This document shows, one piece after another, positions 52,188 through 60,857 of a stretch of DNA of 64,000 nt. A model generated the notes under the pieces. It did no database searches. It was not told the DNA's origin and worked only from the letters and a program-made list of their open reading frames with translations. Location of the stretch: assembly GCA_041658405.1 (NCBI GenBank), contig JBBAAG010000001.1:1-64000 (forward strand). Direction: 5' to 3'. How positions within the stretch are numbered: position 1 is the stretch's first letter; every line of letters begins with the position of its first letter. This stretch comes from Elusimicrobiota bacterium. GTDB lineage: Bacteria > Elusimicrobiota > UBA5214 > JBBAAG01. Made by a program: the position numbers and the translations under genes.

Positions 52188-53396
52188 CTATAATGTGCCG
52201 CGCTTGCCTTTTTCAAATACTGCAATAACTTTTTGTAGTTCATCAGGTATTTGTATATGCTGCGGGCATTTTGGCACGCATTTGTTGCAACGGGTACACA
52301 ACGACGCGCGGCCGTTAGTATCAAATTTCCCGTCTTTTCCCGGCCGTCCGCGTTTTTTTGAGAGTCCGCGGTACTTGCTGTAGATAAGCCATTGTGTTAT
52401 ACGGTTGCCGACAGTACCCCGGTGGTCAACTCCGCGGTTGTTGAGCAACGCAAAGTTTTGCGGAATGTTCACTCCTGACGGGCAGGGCATGCAGTACTGG
52501 CATGCGGTACAAGGTACTACGATTTGTTTACGATAAATCGCAGCAAGCTCGGTGATCACCGCGTTTTCTTCTGCTGACAAACTCCCGATACCCGACGTGT
52601 CAGCACATTCACAGTTTTCGTCTACCATTTTTTTGTTACCCATACCACTGAGGACACACGCAACTTCCGGGCGGTTCCACAAAAATTGTAGTGCCCAGTC
52701 TACCGGCGAACGTTTAATTGTTGAACGGGACATTACATCAACGGCTTCCTTCGGCGGGTTCACCAGCTGTCCGCCTTTGAGAGGTTCCATCACAACAACA
52801 GCAATCCCTTTTTTGTACGCGTACTCCAACCCTTCAGTAGTCGCCTGGATTCCGGTGTCCATATAGTTATACTGTATCTGCGTCATATCCCAAGCGTAAT
52901 GGTCAATAATTTTTTTGAATACCGGTAACGTGTCGTGTATGGAGAACCCTATATGCTTGATTTTGCCCTGTTTCTTCGCTGCTTCCATTTTATCGAGCAG
53001 GTTGAGTTTCTTCATTTTTTCAAACGCGCCGTTGTCCAGCATGTGGAATAAGTAAAGGTCAATACAATCCGTCTGCAACCGTTTAAGCTGGCTGTTGAGA
53101 AACTTGTCGAAATCAGCAGCGGTGTTTGTCATGAACACCGGTAGTTTGGTTGCAATTTTAACTTTTGCGCGGTAACCGTCGCGTAACGCTTTCCCCAACA
53201 CCTGCTCGCTTTGCCCAAAATGGTACAACCACGCGGAATCCACATAGTTTATCCCGAGGTCAATCCCGTGACGGATAATTTCAATTGCATACTTTTCGTC
53301 TACCCGTTTGAGAAACCCGGAGGTCGGTAAACGCATACATCCGAACCCTAACGCCGATACTTCCCACGGTAAACTTCCAAGCTTGCGGTATTTCAT
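52188..53396 (-). CDS. Aldo/keto reductase with C-terminal 4Fe-4S clusters
   Basis: A 402-residue protein. The N-terminal ~290 residues are an aldo/keto reductase barrel with the Asp-Tyr-Lys-His tetrad in YVDSAWLYHFG, KIATKLPV and LYLFHML. The C-terminus has two ferredoxin-type clusters, CTACQYCMPCPSG and CTRCNKCVPKCPQ. This family of iron-sulfur aldo/keto reductases is common in anaerobes; substrates are mostly unknown. It stands 100 bases from PaaK1, without close coupling. Confidence 0.88.
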   Translation of the reverse strand: MKYRKLGSLPWEVSALGFGCMRLPTSGFLKRVDEKYAIEIIRHGIDLGINYVDSAWLYHFGQSEQVLGKALRDGYRAKVKIATKLPVFMTNTAADFDKFLNSQLKRLQTDCIDLYLFHMLDNGAFEKMKKLNLLDKMEAAKKQGKIKHIGFSIHDTLPVFKKIIDHYAWDMTQIQYNYMDTGIQATTEGLEYAYKKGIAVVVMEPLKGGQLVNPPKEAVDVMSRSTIKRSPVDWALQFLWNRPEVACVLSGMGNKKMVDENCECADTSGIGSLSAEENAVITELAAIYRKQIVVPCTACQYCMPCPSGVNIPQNFALLNNRGVDHRGTVGNRITQWLIYSKYRGLSKKRGRPGKDGKFDTNGRASLCTRCNKCVPKCPQHIQIPDELQKVIAVFEKGKRGTL

Positions 53397-53457
53397 ATAG
53401 ACCTGCCTTTACAAAATGTTTTTCTAATACTACGAATATGCGTTGTTTAGACTTTTG

Positions 53458-54291
53458 TTAATCATTGTTCAATATCTTATCATACTTCCTGCGGAGTTTT
53501 TCCAATATATCGCGGATCGCATAAGTGATAGCTCCTGGGTTTTGCCGCGGAATGTCGTGCCTACCGGAAAGCCATATCTGCTTGCTGGTTGGATATAGGC
53601 GCGAGAAATCTTTACGTTTATTATTTGTGAACCGAGCGAGCTCGGTGTTCCCCTTGTCTTCAACGCTAAGAATTATAATGGGTATGTTGTTTGGTGTTGG
53701 TAAACTCAAGACTTCCGTTCCGGTATTTTTGAGTTCTGCAAACTCCGCTTTTGCCGCAGGAGAAAGCCAAAGGTTGAACAATAACTGTACGAGTTTCGGT
53801 TGGTTTTCTATCGCACCAACGTTTTCAAACTGTGTGGGATGAGTCGGGTCAATGAGAATAAGCCCCGCGATTTCATCGGGATACTTCCTTGCGAAAAGCT
53901 GCATGTACAACCCGCCTACTGAATGGCCAGCCAAAATGTAAGGCGGGTACAATTCTTTATTCTGCAGAAACGCGCGGAGCTCGTCTACGATTGTTGCTCC
54001 GGTACGGGAGGTAGAATGTTTCGCACTTTTCCCGTACCCGGGACGGTTGTACGCGAATACTGTGTTGGTTTTCCCAATTTCGTTGACGGTTTTATTAAAA
54101 CTTTCCATTGTCGCACCCAGGCCGGTTTCAAACACTACGGTGGGAGTGGACCGGTGAATAAGCTTAAATTCTATTCTGGTAGTAGATATACCGCCGTTTT
54201 GTTTGACAGTTTCAGAAGAAGCGTTGTTTATAAAAACAATAAAGATGTTCAATACTGAAAATAATATAATATTTTTTATTTTATACAACAT
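53458..54291 (-). CDS. Secreted alpha/beta hydrolase
   Basis: A 277-residue protein with a hydrophobic N-terminal signal (NIILFSVLNIFIVFINNASS). The nucleophile Ser lies in LAGHSVGGLYMQLF, an acid Asp in DPTHPTQF or SVEDKGN, and the His in SGRHDIPRQ. The closest everyday relatives are esterase or lipase-like hydrolases of the alpha/beta fold. It is probably exported to the periplasm. No operon partner is close. Confidence 0.85.
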   Translation of the reverse strand: MLYKIKNIILFSVLNIFIVFINNASSETVKQNGGISTTRIEFKLIHRSTPTVVFETGLGATMESFNKTVNEIGKTNTVFAYNRPGYGKSAKHSTSRTGATIVDELRAFLQNKELYPPYILAGHSVGGLYMQLFARKYPDEIAGLILIDPTHPTQFENVGAIENQPKLVQLLFNLWLSPAAKAEFAELKNTGTEVLSLPTPNNIPIIILSVEDKGNTELARFTNNKRKDFSRLYPTSKQIWLSGRHDIPRQNPGAITYAIRDILEKLRRKYDKILNND

Positions 54292-54336
54292 GTTCGTTCA
54301 TCCCATTGTATATATTATCATATTCCACGTGTTGCA

Positions 54337-54365
54337 TTGACTTTTGGCAACTTGTTGGTTATACT
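54337..54365 (+). promoter_or_regulatory. Promoter of the coiled-coil gene
   Basis: TTGACT at 54337-54342, a 17-base spacer and TATACT at 54360-54365. Transcription begins near 54372, leaving a ~50-base leader before the ATG at 54420. Confidence 0.72.
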
Positions 54366-54419
54366 ACTTATATCGACAAATGGCCGGGTTGAGGAAATTT
54401 TGGGGAAGGGACGATTACG

Positions 54420-54728
54420 ATGGCGATTGTTAACACTTTGAAAATGTATGAAATGTTGAGCGAAAAAGTTGATGAAAAAACTGCGCGGGCAGTGTCGGAA
54501 GCAATAGAATACGCGTTGGAAGAAAACGAAATGCACCAATTGAATGTATTAGCGACAAAACAAGATCTTAGAGGCCTCGAAGTTCGGTTTACTACCGAGA
54601 TGGCTGAGCTGCGGGTTGAACTTAACGACAAAATCAGCGCATCAAAAACCGAGATGATACGCTGGATGTTCCTGTTTTGGATTGGTCAGGTCGCTGTGAT
54701 GGCTGCGTTATTCGCGTATTTTAAGTAA
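54420..54728 (+). CDS. Tail-anchored coiled-coil protein
   Basis: A 102-residue protein. The body is a heptad-rich coiled coil (TEMAELRVELNDKISASKTE), and the C-terminus is a single membrane span (MFLFWIGQVAVMAALFAYF) with no room for more than two residues after it. This resembles DUF1640/CCDC90-type proteins that form membrane-bound coiled coils. GGGAAGGG precedes the ATG. It stands alone between minus-strand genes with its own good promoter, so it is expressed independently. Role unknown. Confidence 0.7.
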   Translation: MAIVNTLKMYEMLSEKVDEKTARAVSEAIEYALEENEMHQLNVLATKQDLRGLEVRFTTEMAELRVELNDKISASKTEMIRWMFLFWIGQVAVMAALFAYFK

Positions 54729-54733
54729 ATAAG

Positions 54734-55324
54734 TTACTTAAACTGTTTGTCTACAACATTCCTAACTTCAATCAACCACTTTTTACGTTGTTCCAATGTA
54801 CTATCAACAATCGGGCTGAAGGTTGTACGGTAAAACGTTTTTGCACCGCACAAATCGGTAATACAGTTTTTCCAGGTTAACTGCAGCGGGTCGCAAAACA
54901 CAGTGTGTTCCCTCTCGCCCGGCGTGTTTGAGGTGTTGAATATAACCGCAGCGCGGAGTTTGAGTAGTCCTTTTGGCAAGCCCGCGCCGTTATCTCCTTC
55001 AACAAACTCGTACGCTACTCCTGCACGGAGCACGCGGTCAATCCAGCCTTTAACAATTGCCGGGGGTTGGCCCCACCAGTTGGGGTGTACAACTACGAGG
55101 CCGTCTGCGTCAACGATTTCGGTGCAGTACTGTTGAATTTTTGGGTCAACTTTCCCGTGTTTTGGAATTTCGTCTAACGGGAGTATGGGGTCGAACTTTT
55201 CCGTATATAGGTCGTGGAAAGTGACGGAGTGCCCGGCGGTGATTAATTGTTCTACCGCAGCAGTAGCAATCGCGTGGTTAAAACTTTCTTTCCCGGGATG
55301 GCCAAGGATAACGGTTATTTTCAT
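54734..55324 (-). CDS. NAD(P)H dehydrogenase (quinone), flavodoxin fold
   Basis: A 196-residue flavodoxin-fold protein of the NQO1/KefF/MdaB group. ILGHPGKESFNHAIA is the FMN-binding start, and PNWWGQPPAIVKGWIDRVL is the family's central motif. It reduces quinones with two electrons using NAD(P)H. It follows IorB by two bases, so it likely shares its operon. Confidence 0.9.
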   Translation of the reverse strand: MKITVILGHPGKESFNHAIATAAVEQLITAGHSVTFHDLYTEKFDPILPLDEIPKHGKVDPKIQQYCTEIVDADGLVVVHPNWWGQPPAIVKGWIDRVLRAGVAYEFVEGDNGAGLPKGLLKLRAAVIFNTSNTPGEREHTVFCDPLQLTWKNCITDLCGAKTFYRTTFSPIVDSTLEQRKKWLIEVRNVVDKQFK

Positions 55325-55326
55325 TA

Positions 55327-55905
55327 CTATATTTGTTTTCCAATTTCAAACGCAGCGAGGTTGGCGGCATCAGTACTTTTTGGAACCAACGCGGTGATCG
55401 CTGACTTCCACGCATCGGAGGTAATACCTTCGAGCATTTCGGCGATTACGCCCAGGATCGCGACGTTAAGATATTTTTGGTTACCAATTTTTTGTGTCAA
55501 CTCTTTTGGATCAACTGCCACGACTTTGGCGAACCGTGCGCGTAGTTCCGCGTCAATACCTTCAGGATACTTCTCAATGTTTGCCGGTAAGACACGGTAT
55601 TTGACATACACCACCGCAGTTTTTGGTGAAACATACTCAAGCCACCGGAGCGATTCCATTTCTTCCAACGCGACGAGGATATCCGCCTGTCCTTCGGGGA
55701 TCACGGGAGAATATACTTTGTTACCGTACCGTACATGTGAGAATACCGACCCGCCGCGTTGCGACATCCCGTGGATTTCGCTTTTCTTTGCGTCAAACCC
55801 GGAGTACATCGCGGCTAACGATATAATATCGCTTCCAAGGATAATCCCTTGCCCGCCAACTCCGGAGAACAGGATATTCGTTACCTTAATATTTGTGGTT
55901 GTCAT
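55327..55905 (-). CDS. iorB: Indolepyruvate oxidoreductase, subunit beta (IorB)
   Basis: A 192-residue gamma-type subunit of 2-oxoacid:ferredoxin oxidoreductases: ILFSGVGGQGIILGSDI, then HGMSQRGGSVFSHVRYG, the standard IorB core. It works with IorA to turn aryl pyruvates into aryl-acetyl-CoA, reducing ferredoxin. Its start overlaps the IorA stop by ATGA. Confidence 0.92.
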   Translation of the reverse strand: MTTTNIKVTNILFSGVGGQGIILGSDIISLAAMYSGFDAKKSEIHGMSQRGGSVFSHVRYGNKVYSPVIPEGQADILVALEEMESLRWLEYVSPKTAVVYVKYRVLPANIEKYPEGIDAELRARFAKVVAVDPKELTQKIGNQKYLNVAILGVIAEMLEGITSDAWKSAITALVPKSTDAANLAAFEIGKQI

Positions 55906-57515
55906 ATAGTTTTTCCCGCATCTTTAATGTCTTTATGTTTTGCATGTTTGCGTTTGAGTATCATACACGGATCTTTGACGACAAGTAACGCCAGTTTTTT
56001 CGTTGCGAGCAATGACTGTATTACAGATTTCAGGGTTTTCATGTCATACGCACCAACAATTTTGACGTTACCTTCCCCGATCCCAACCGCTTTTCCTAAC
56101 GCGTGATAGTCAATGGCAACAGTTTCTGTTCCGTCGATCCGCGTCCCTGATAACGGGTTAGGTTGCAGCCCGGTCATCGCAGTAGTACCGTTGTCCAACA
56201 CGATGATCAGCAAATGGCGTTTATTATACGCTGCATTCACAAGACCTGTAATTCCGCTATGCGCAAATGTTGAGTCACCCAGGACTGCAACAACGCCGGA
56301 TTCTTTATCCCGCGATTCTACGATTTCAATTCCTTGCGCCACTCCGATACTCGCGCCCATCTCAATGCAAGTGTCCATCGCGTTGAACGGGGGAAGCACG
56401 CCGAGGGTGTAACACCCAATATCGCCTGACACTGTTAACCCCAGTTCGTGTAATACCGTGAACACGCTGCGATGCGGGCATCCCGGGCATAACTGCGGCG
56501 GCCGCGGGGGGATGTTGATTGACACTTGCAGTTTCGCCGGCATTTTCTCGCCGGTAACGCATTGTTTTACCAACGCCGGGCTGTACTCGCCAAGTATGGG
56601 GAACATGTCTTTTCCAACAACGTTTGTGATACCCCACGCCCGGATTTGCTGTTCAACCACCGGGTCGAGTTCTTCGACGATAAAGACTTTTTCCATCTTC
56701 GTGCAGAACGCGGTGATAAGTTTTCTTGGTAACGGGTTTACCATCCCGAGTTTGAGGATGGAAACTGTTGGTGGTAAAGAGTCTTTGACGTATTGGTAAC
56801 AAATCCCGGAAGTTATGATCCCGATTTTGTTATTGTTAATTTCCTCATGATTAAGTTTACACGTTTCAGCATATTCTGCCAGTGCGGTTAACCGTTTTTC
56901 TACAAGTACATGCCGTGCCCGCGCATATACAGGAATCATCACGTACTTCTTCGGGTTTTTCACAAACCCTGATGGTTTAACCGGTGTCAACGGGTTGGAC
57001 AGTGTCGCGACACTTCGCCCGTGTGACAACCGCGTGATACCACGGACTAGTACCGGCGTGTCAAACATTTCGCTTAACTCAAACGCTTTAAGGATAAATT
57101 CTTTCGCTTCCTGTGAATCAGAAGGTTCAAGCATCGGCACTTTCGCAGCAACCGCGTAATGCCGGCTATCCTGCTCGTTTTGCGACGAGTGCATGTCAGG
57201 ATCGTCCGCAACAATGATAACAAGCCCGGCGTTGACGCCGATATAAGCTGAAGTAAACAACGGGTCCGCTGCGACATTAAGCCCGACATGCTTCATCGTA
57301 ACGATGGTCCGTGCGCCGGCTAATGCTGCTCCAATACCTACTTCCATCGCTGTTTTCTCGTTTATAGACCATTCGGTATAAACCCCGGGGTAGGATTTGA
57401 AGTTTTCTAGGATTTCCGTTGATGGTGTACCGGGATAACCAACACCTACTGTCGCACCGGCTTCATACGCGCCCCGCGCAAACGCTTCATTACCTGACAA
57501 CAACACTTTTTCCAT
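55902..57515 (-). CDS. iorA: Indolepyruvate:ferredoxin oxidoreductase, alpha subunit without ferredoxin domain
   Basis: A 537-residue thiamine-diphosphate enzyme. The alpha-type domain starts LLSGNEAFARGAYEAGATVG. The ThDP-binding domain has CPGCPHRSVF, then DIGCYTLGVLPP and GDSTFAHSGITG with its Mg-binding Asp and a later LDNGTTAMTG. It oxidises aryl pyruvates. Archaeal and most other IorA proteins run on for about 90 residues with two 4Fe-4S clusters; here the frame ends at residue 537 just after VVKDPCMIL with a Lys-rich tail, so the ferredoxin domain is missing. The stop is part of an ATGA start for iorB, so this is not a sequence-edge effect. Confidence 0.92.
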   Translation of the reverse strand: MEKVLLSGNEAFARGAYEAGATVGVGYPGTPSTEILENFKSYPGVYTEWSINEKTAMEVGIGAALAGARTIVTMKHVGLNVAADPLFTSAYIGVNAGLVIIVADDPDMHSSQNEQDSRHYAVAAKVPMLEPSDSQEAKEFILKAFELSEMFDTPVLVRGITRLSHGRSVATLSNPLTPVKPSGFVKNPKKYVMIPVYARARHVLVEKRLTALAEYAETCKLNHEEINNNKIGIITSGICYQYVKDSLPPTVSILKLGMVNPLPRKLITAFCTKMEKVFIVEELDPVVEQQIRAWGITNVVGKDMFPILGEYSPALVKQCVTGEKMPAKLQVSINIPPRPPQLCPGCPHRSVFTVLHELGLTVSGDIGCYTLGVLPPFNAMDTCIEMGASIGVAQGIEIVESRDKESGVVAVLGDSTFAHSGITGLVNAAYNKRHLLIIVLDNGTTAMTGLQPNPLSGTRIDGTETVAIDYHALGKAVGIGEGNVKIVGAYDMKTLKSVIQSLLATKKLALLVVKDPCMILKRKHAKHKDIKDAGKTI

Positions 57516-57520
57516 ATGTA

Positions 57521-57949
57521 TTAAAAACTTTCCAGTTCGTTTTCCGGCAACAGTTTTATCCCGGCGGCTGCTAATACAGTCTCGGCTTCGGGATACTTCT
57601 CAACTTCCATAATAATTGCCGCCTGTTTCTTGTCTTCCAACACAAACCCGTAACAATCCTCGAGGTTAATATTGTTTTTCGACATCGCGGATAAGAGGTT
57701 GAACATCCCGCCGGGTTGGTCGTCGATTACTGCAATAATAATTTTTCGTTTTGATACCGCAATACTGTTTTGTTTAAGCCTGTCATACGCGAGATCGGGA
57801 TTGTTAACCAACAGTTTTAGCACACCGTACTCGCCCGTACTTGCGAGAGTAATCGCACGGAGGTTGATACCGTTATCCGCAAGAACTTTAGTTATTTTTT
57901 CAATTTTTCCAGGTTTATTCTCTACGAAGATCGATAAGTGATACGCCAT
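57521..57949 (-). CDS. Tandem ACT-domain protein (second copy)
   Basis: A 142-residue protein of two ACT domains (HLSIFVENKPGKIEKITKVL with NGINLRAITL, and IAVIDDQPGGMFNLLSAM), a paralogue of the protein at 50314. It lies between PaaK2 and IorA, five bases from IorA. Sensing of aromatic amino acids or their derivatives is inferred. Confidence 0.86.
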   Translation of the reverse strand: MAYHLSIFVENKPGKIEKITKVLADNGINLRAITLASTGEYGVLKLLVNNPDLAYDRLKQNSIAVSKRKIIIAVIDDQPGGMFNLLSAMSKNNINLEDCYGFVLEDKKQAAIIMEVEKYPEAETVLAAAGIKLLPENELESF

Positions 57950-57980
57950 AAATGTTTTATTTTACCTCCGATAAATTATT

Positions 57981-59279
57981 TTATACACTTTTTTTTCTGA
58001 AATCATATACCCGCTGGGCTTTACCTTCCGCTGCGGGTAAACTATTAGGTTCAACCAGCTGGACAATAGGGTTCAACCCGAGCTCGGACCTAAGTTCTTC
58101 CGTCACTTTACGCTGGATTTGTTCAAGTTCTGTCAACGTTCCGCGGAAAATGTTTTCGTTGATCTCAATTTTGATGATAAGTTTATCCATAAAACTTTCT
58201 TTTGTTAACTCAATAATATAATTATTGCCCACACCGGGTATACGCAGGATTGTGCGTTCAATCTGTATCGGGAAAATGTTTACCCCGTTGATGATAAGCA
58301 TATCGTCACTACGCCCGGTAATCCTTGCGATCCTGCGGTGTGTCCGCCCGCAGGAACAGCGGGTAGATATTATATGTGTGAGATCGCGTGTGCGGTAGCG
58401 TATCAGCGGCATTGCCTGGCGCTGAAGCGTGGTTAATACAAGCTCGCCTTCTTCCCCGTCGGGAAGGACTTCGCAGGTATCCGGGTTAATGATTTCCGGA
58501 TAAAAATGGTCTTCCCATAGATGCATACCATTTTGATGCGAGCATTCAAATGCAATCCCGGGCCCGCACATTTCGCTTAACCCGTAGGAGTTATAACATT
58601 TTATTTCATAAAGATTCTCAATTTGTTTCCTCATTTCCTCGCTATGCGGTTCTGCGCCGATGAAGGCAATACGTAGTTTAACGTCTTTCTTTGGGTCGAG
58701 GTTGAGTTCTTTAAATACATCAGTTAGCCGTAATGCGTAGGAGGGAAGAATATGCATAACTGTAGTCCCGAACTTTTGCATAAACCATATTTGGCGTTTA
58801 CTATTCCCCGGCCCGATCGGGATTGTAAGCATCCCAATCTTTTCCGCACCGTAATGGAACCCAAGCCCGCCAGTGAATAAACCGTAACCCATAGTGTTCT
58901 GGAACACGTCGGTATCACGTACCCCGGACATGTACATACATCTGGCGATCAGTGTAGCCCAGTTATCTATATCTTTCCGTGTGTGATACACGACAGTAGG
59001 ATTGCCGGTAGTACCTGACGAGGAATGTAACCGAATAACAGATTGAATATTTACCGCAAGCATACCGTAAGGAAAACTGTTCCGCAGGTCGTCTTTCACG
59101 GTGAATGGCAGGGATTGTATTGTTTTAACTGTTTTTATTCCATCTGCCGGGAAGGTTTTGAGTTTATCACGGTAAAACTCTGACTTCTTTGCGTGTTTTA
59201 CAGTTTTGTTGAGTAACTGTATCTGTAACGCCTCAAGTTTTTTGCGCGGTATTGTTTCATATTCCTGCTGCCAGTACAT
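57981..59279 (-). CDS. Phenylacetate-CoA ligase (PaaK2)
   Basis: A 432-residue AMP-forming ligase, the second in this window. Motifs are SSGTTGNPTVVY, GLSEMCGPG, YRTRDLTH and GRSDDMLIINGVNIFP, with CSCGRTHRR as in PaaK1. It heads a minus-strand operon of paaK-ACT-iorA-iorB and a flavodoxin-fold reductase. GGAAGGG precedes its ATG. Like PaaK1 it should make aryl-acetyl-CoA, here beside the IorAB enzyme. Confidence 0.9.
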   Translation of the reverse strand: MYWQQEYETIPRKKLEALQIQLLNKTVKHAKKSEFYRDKLKTFPADGIKTVKTIQSLPFTVKDDLRNSFPYGMLAVNIQSVIRLHSSSGTTGNPTVVYHTRKDIDNWATLIARCMYMSGVRDTDVFQNTMGYGLFTGGLGFHYGAEKIGMLTIPIGPGNSKRQIWFMQKFGTTVMHILPSYALRLTDVFKELNLDPKKDVKLRIAFIGAEPHSEEMRKQIENLYEIKCYNSYGLSEMCGPGIAFECSHQNGMHLWEDHFYPEIINPDTCEVLPDGEEGELVLTTLQRQAMPLIRYRTRDLTHIISTRCSCGRTHRRIARITGRSDDMLIINGVNIFPIQIERTILRIPGVGNNYIIELTKESFMDKLIIKIEINENIFRGTLTELEQIQRKVTEELRSELGLNPIVQLVEPNSLPAAEGKAQRVYDFRKKSV

Positions 59280-59299
59280 TTTAACAACCCTTCCTTTTG

Positions 59300-59340
59300 G
59301 TTAATAACTTAATATTTTATAAAATATGCGGGTTATTAAC
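59300..59340. promoter_or_regulatory. 41-bp composite palindrome between paaK2 and the thioredoxin-like gene
   Basis: Outer arms GTTAATAAC (59300-59308) and GTTATTAAC (59332-59340) are perfect inverted repeats. Between them is the perfect 16-base palindrome ATATTTTATAAAATAT (59312-59327). The whole forms a strong operator or a cruciform-like site between two divergent start codons, so one protein could control both sides. Confidence 0.8.
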
Positions 59341-59353
59341 AACTTATGCTTTC

Positions 59354-59384
59354 TTGACAAAAAGCGTACAAAAAGTAGTAAAAT
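59354..59384 (+). promoter_or_regulatory. Putative promoter of the thioredoxin-like gene
   Basis: TTGACA at 59354-59359 and TAAAAT at 59379-59384 with a 19-base spacer, one or two more than ideal. If used, transcription would start at about 59391, leaving almost no leader before the ATG at 59392. Confidence 0.45.
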
Positions 59385-59391
59385 TATTATT

Positions 59392-59889
59392 ATGAAACGT
59401 ATTAATCAGCTGTCTGTCTGTACAGTAAAACAAATGTGTACATTATTTCTAACAATAATAATATTGCTGGGTTATACCGGTCTATTACCCGCAGTAGAAC
59501 AAAAACCCGGAATTAAAAAGGTTAAACCCGCTGCAGTAAAAATATCTACATCAACCGTAAAACAGGAAGAACCAAAATATTTTGTACGTAAAAGCACAAA
59601 CACGGATTATTCTCTTACAATGCTTGAACTTGGCTCAACAAATTGTATCCCATGCAAAATGATGGAAAAAGTGTTGTACACACTTGACGCAAAGTATGGC
59701 CGGCAGGTTAATTTTGTCTTTATTGATGTACGTTCAGCAGAAGGTACGCCCTATGCGCATAAGTATAACATTCTCGGTATTCCTACCCAGGTATTTCTTG
59801 ATAAAGACGGGAATGAAGTATTCCGCCACGTAGGATACTTCCCCGCGGACGAAGTTGTGAAAACATTTAAACGGTACGGGGTTAAGTAA
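59392..59889 (+). CDS. Membrane-anchored or secreted thioredoxin-fold protein
   Basis: A 165-residue protein with an N-terminal signal or anchor (TLFLTIIILLGYTGLL), then a linker and a thioredoxin fold with the active-site pair CIPC in LELGSTNCIPCKMMEKVL and the cis-Pro in ILGIPTQVFLDK. It probably reduces or rearranges disulfides outside the cytoplasm. I take the ATG at 59392 to keep a normal signal sequence; the ATG at 59326 adds 22 residues, and neither has a clear ribosome-binding site. The ferritin-like pair follows after nine bases. Confidence 0.83.
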   Translation: MKRINQLSVCTVKQMCTLFLTIIILLGYTGLLPAVEQKPGIKKVKPAAVKISTSTVKQEEPKYFVRKSTNTDYSLTMLELGSTNCIPCKMMEKVLYTLDAKYGRQVNFVFIDVRSAEGTPYAHKYNILGIPTQVFLDKDGNEVFRHVGYFPADEVVKTFKRYGVK

Positions 59890-59898
59890 GCCGCTACT

Positions 59899-60381
59899 AT
59901 GACTACCAACATCCAGTCGCTGTTAGAAGTAATGAATAAAATGAAGGAAGCCGAGATGAAAGTCGGCGAACTGTACCTTCTCTGCGCCAATAAATGGAAG
60001 GAAGATAAACATTTTTGGATTGACATCGCGGGAACAGAGGCTAAGCATGCCGAATACCTTCAGCAGATGATGGATATGATAATAACGAATCCCAACAAAT
60101 TTAGCTACAACCGTCCGTTTAACATTACCGCAGTTGAAACTATGATTAAATTCGTGAAGAAAAACATTGAACGGTTGAACAAGGATGAGATTACTAAAGA
60201 CAATATGCTTTTTATTGCCCGCGATTTTGAAAACTCGGTAATTGAACAAAAATATGTTGAGATTATTGATACGCTAGACCTAAAATACAAAGAGTTGATG
60301 AACCGTATCGTGGAGGAAACATTTGAACACAGGAAAATGTTGATAGACCGTATAAACATTTCCTGTAAAAGAGGATGCTGA
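59899..60381 (+). CDS. Ferritin-like diiron protein (first of a tandem pair)
   Basis: A 160-residue four-helix protein. Glu in KEAEMKVGELY and the ExxH motif in AGTEAKHAEYL, then Glu in ARDFENSVIEQ and a Glu/His in VEETFEHRKML give the ligand set of a rubrerythrin/ferritin-like diiron site. No rubredoxin domain follows. It may protect against oxygen or peroxide. Its stop is directly followed by the next gene's ATG. Confidence 0.75.
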   Translation: MTTNIQSLLEVMNKMKEAEMKVGELYLLCANKWKEDKHFWIDIAGTEAKHAEYLQQMMDMIITNPNKFSYNRPFNITAVETMIKFVKKNIERLNKDEITKDNMLFIARDFENSVIEQKYVEIIDTLDLKYKELMNRIVEETFEHRKMLIDRINISCKRGC

Positions 60382-60846
60382 ATGGAAAACTTAAACGCGT
60401 TACGTGAGATGATGAAAAAAATGGCGGAAGCTGAAGTAAAAATCGGCGAGCTATACCTTCATTGTGCGAGAGTGTGGAAGGAAGATAAGGAATTCTGGAT
60501 TTCAATCGCGGGTGAAGAAGCTAAACATGCAGCAAATTTAGAAAAAATGTTTCAAATGATAGAACATGAACCGAATAAATATAAACTTAAGCATGAATTT
60601 AAGATTGAATCGGTTGACTTAATAATAAAAGGGATCAGTAATACAATGGAAAACCTTAAATCCGGTAAAATGATTAGGCATTCTATGTACTTCGTTGCAC
60701 GGAATATTGAAAGTTCGTTACTTGAAAAGAATTATGTGGAAATTATCGAAACTGAAGTTCCGGAATATAACGTAATGATTAACGATATTATTAAGCAAAC
60801 GGTTGATCACCGCAAGATGCTCATAGCAAAAATTGAAAAAGGGTAA
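60382..60846 (+). CDS. Ferritin-like diiron protein (second of a tandem pair)
   Basis: A 154-residue paralogue of the preceding protein: MAEAEVKIGELYLHCARVWK, AGEEAKHAANL, VARNIESSLLEKNYVEII and a His in TVDHRKML. About 45% alike by eye, with the ligands kept. It starts immediately after the first copy's stop, so the two are probably made together and may form a heterodimer. Confidence 0.75.
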   Translation: MENLNALREMMKKMAEAEVKIGELYLHCARVWKEDKEFWISIAGEEAKHAANLEKMFQMIEHEPNKYKLKHEFKIESVDLIIKGISNTMENLKSGKMIRHSMYFVARNIESSLLEKNYVEIIETEVPEYNVMINDIIKQTVDHRKMLIAKIEKG

Positions 60847-60857
60847 CCGTACAAACC

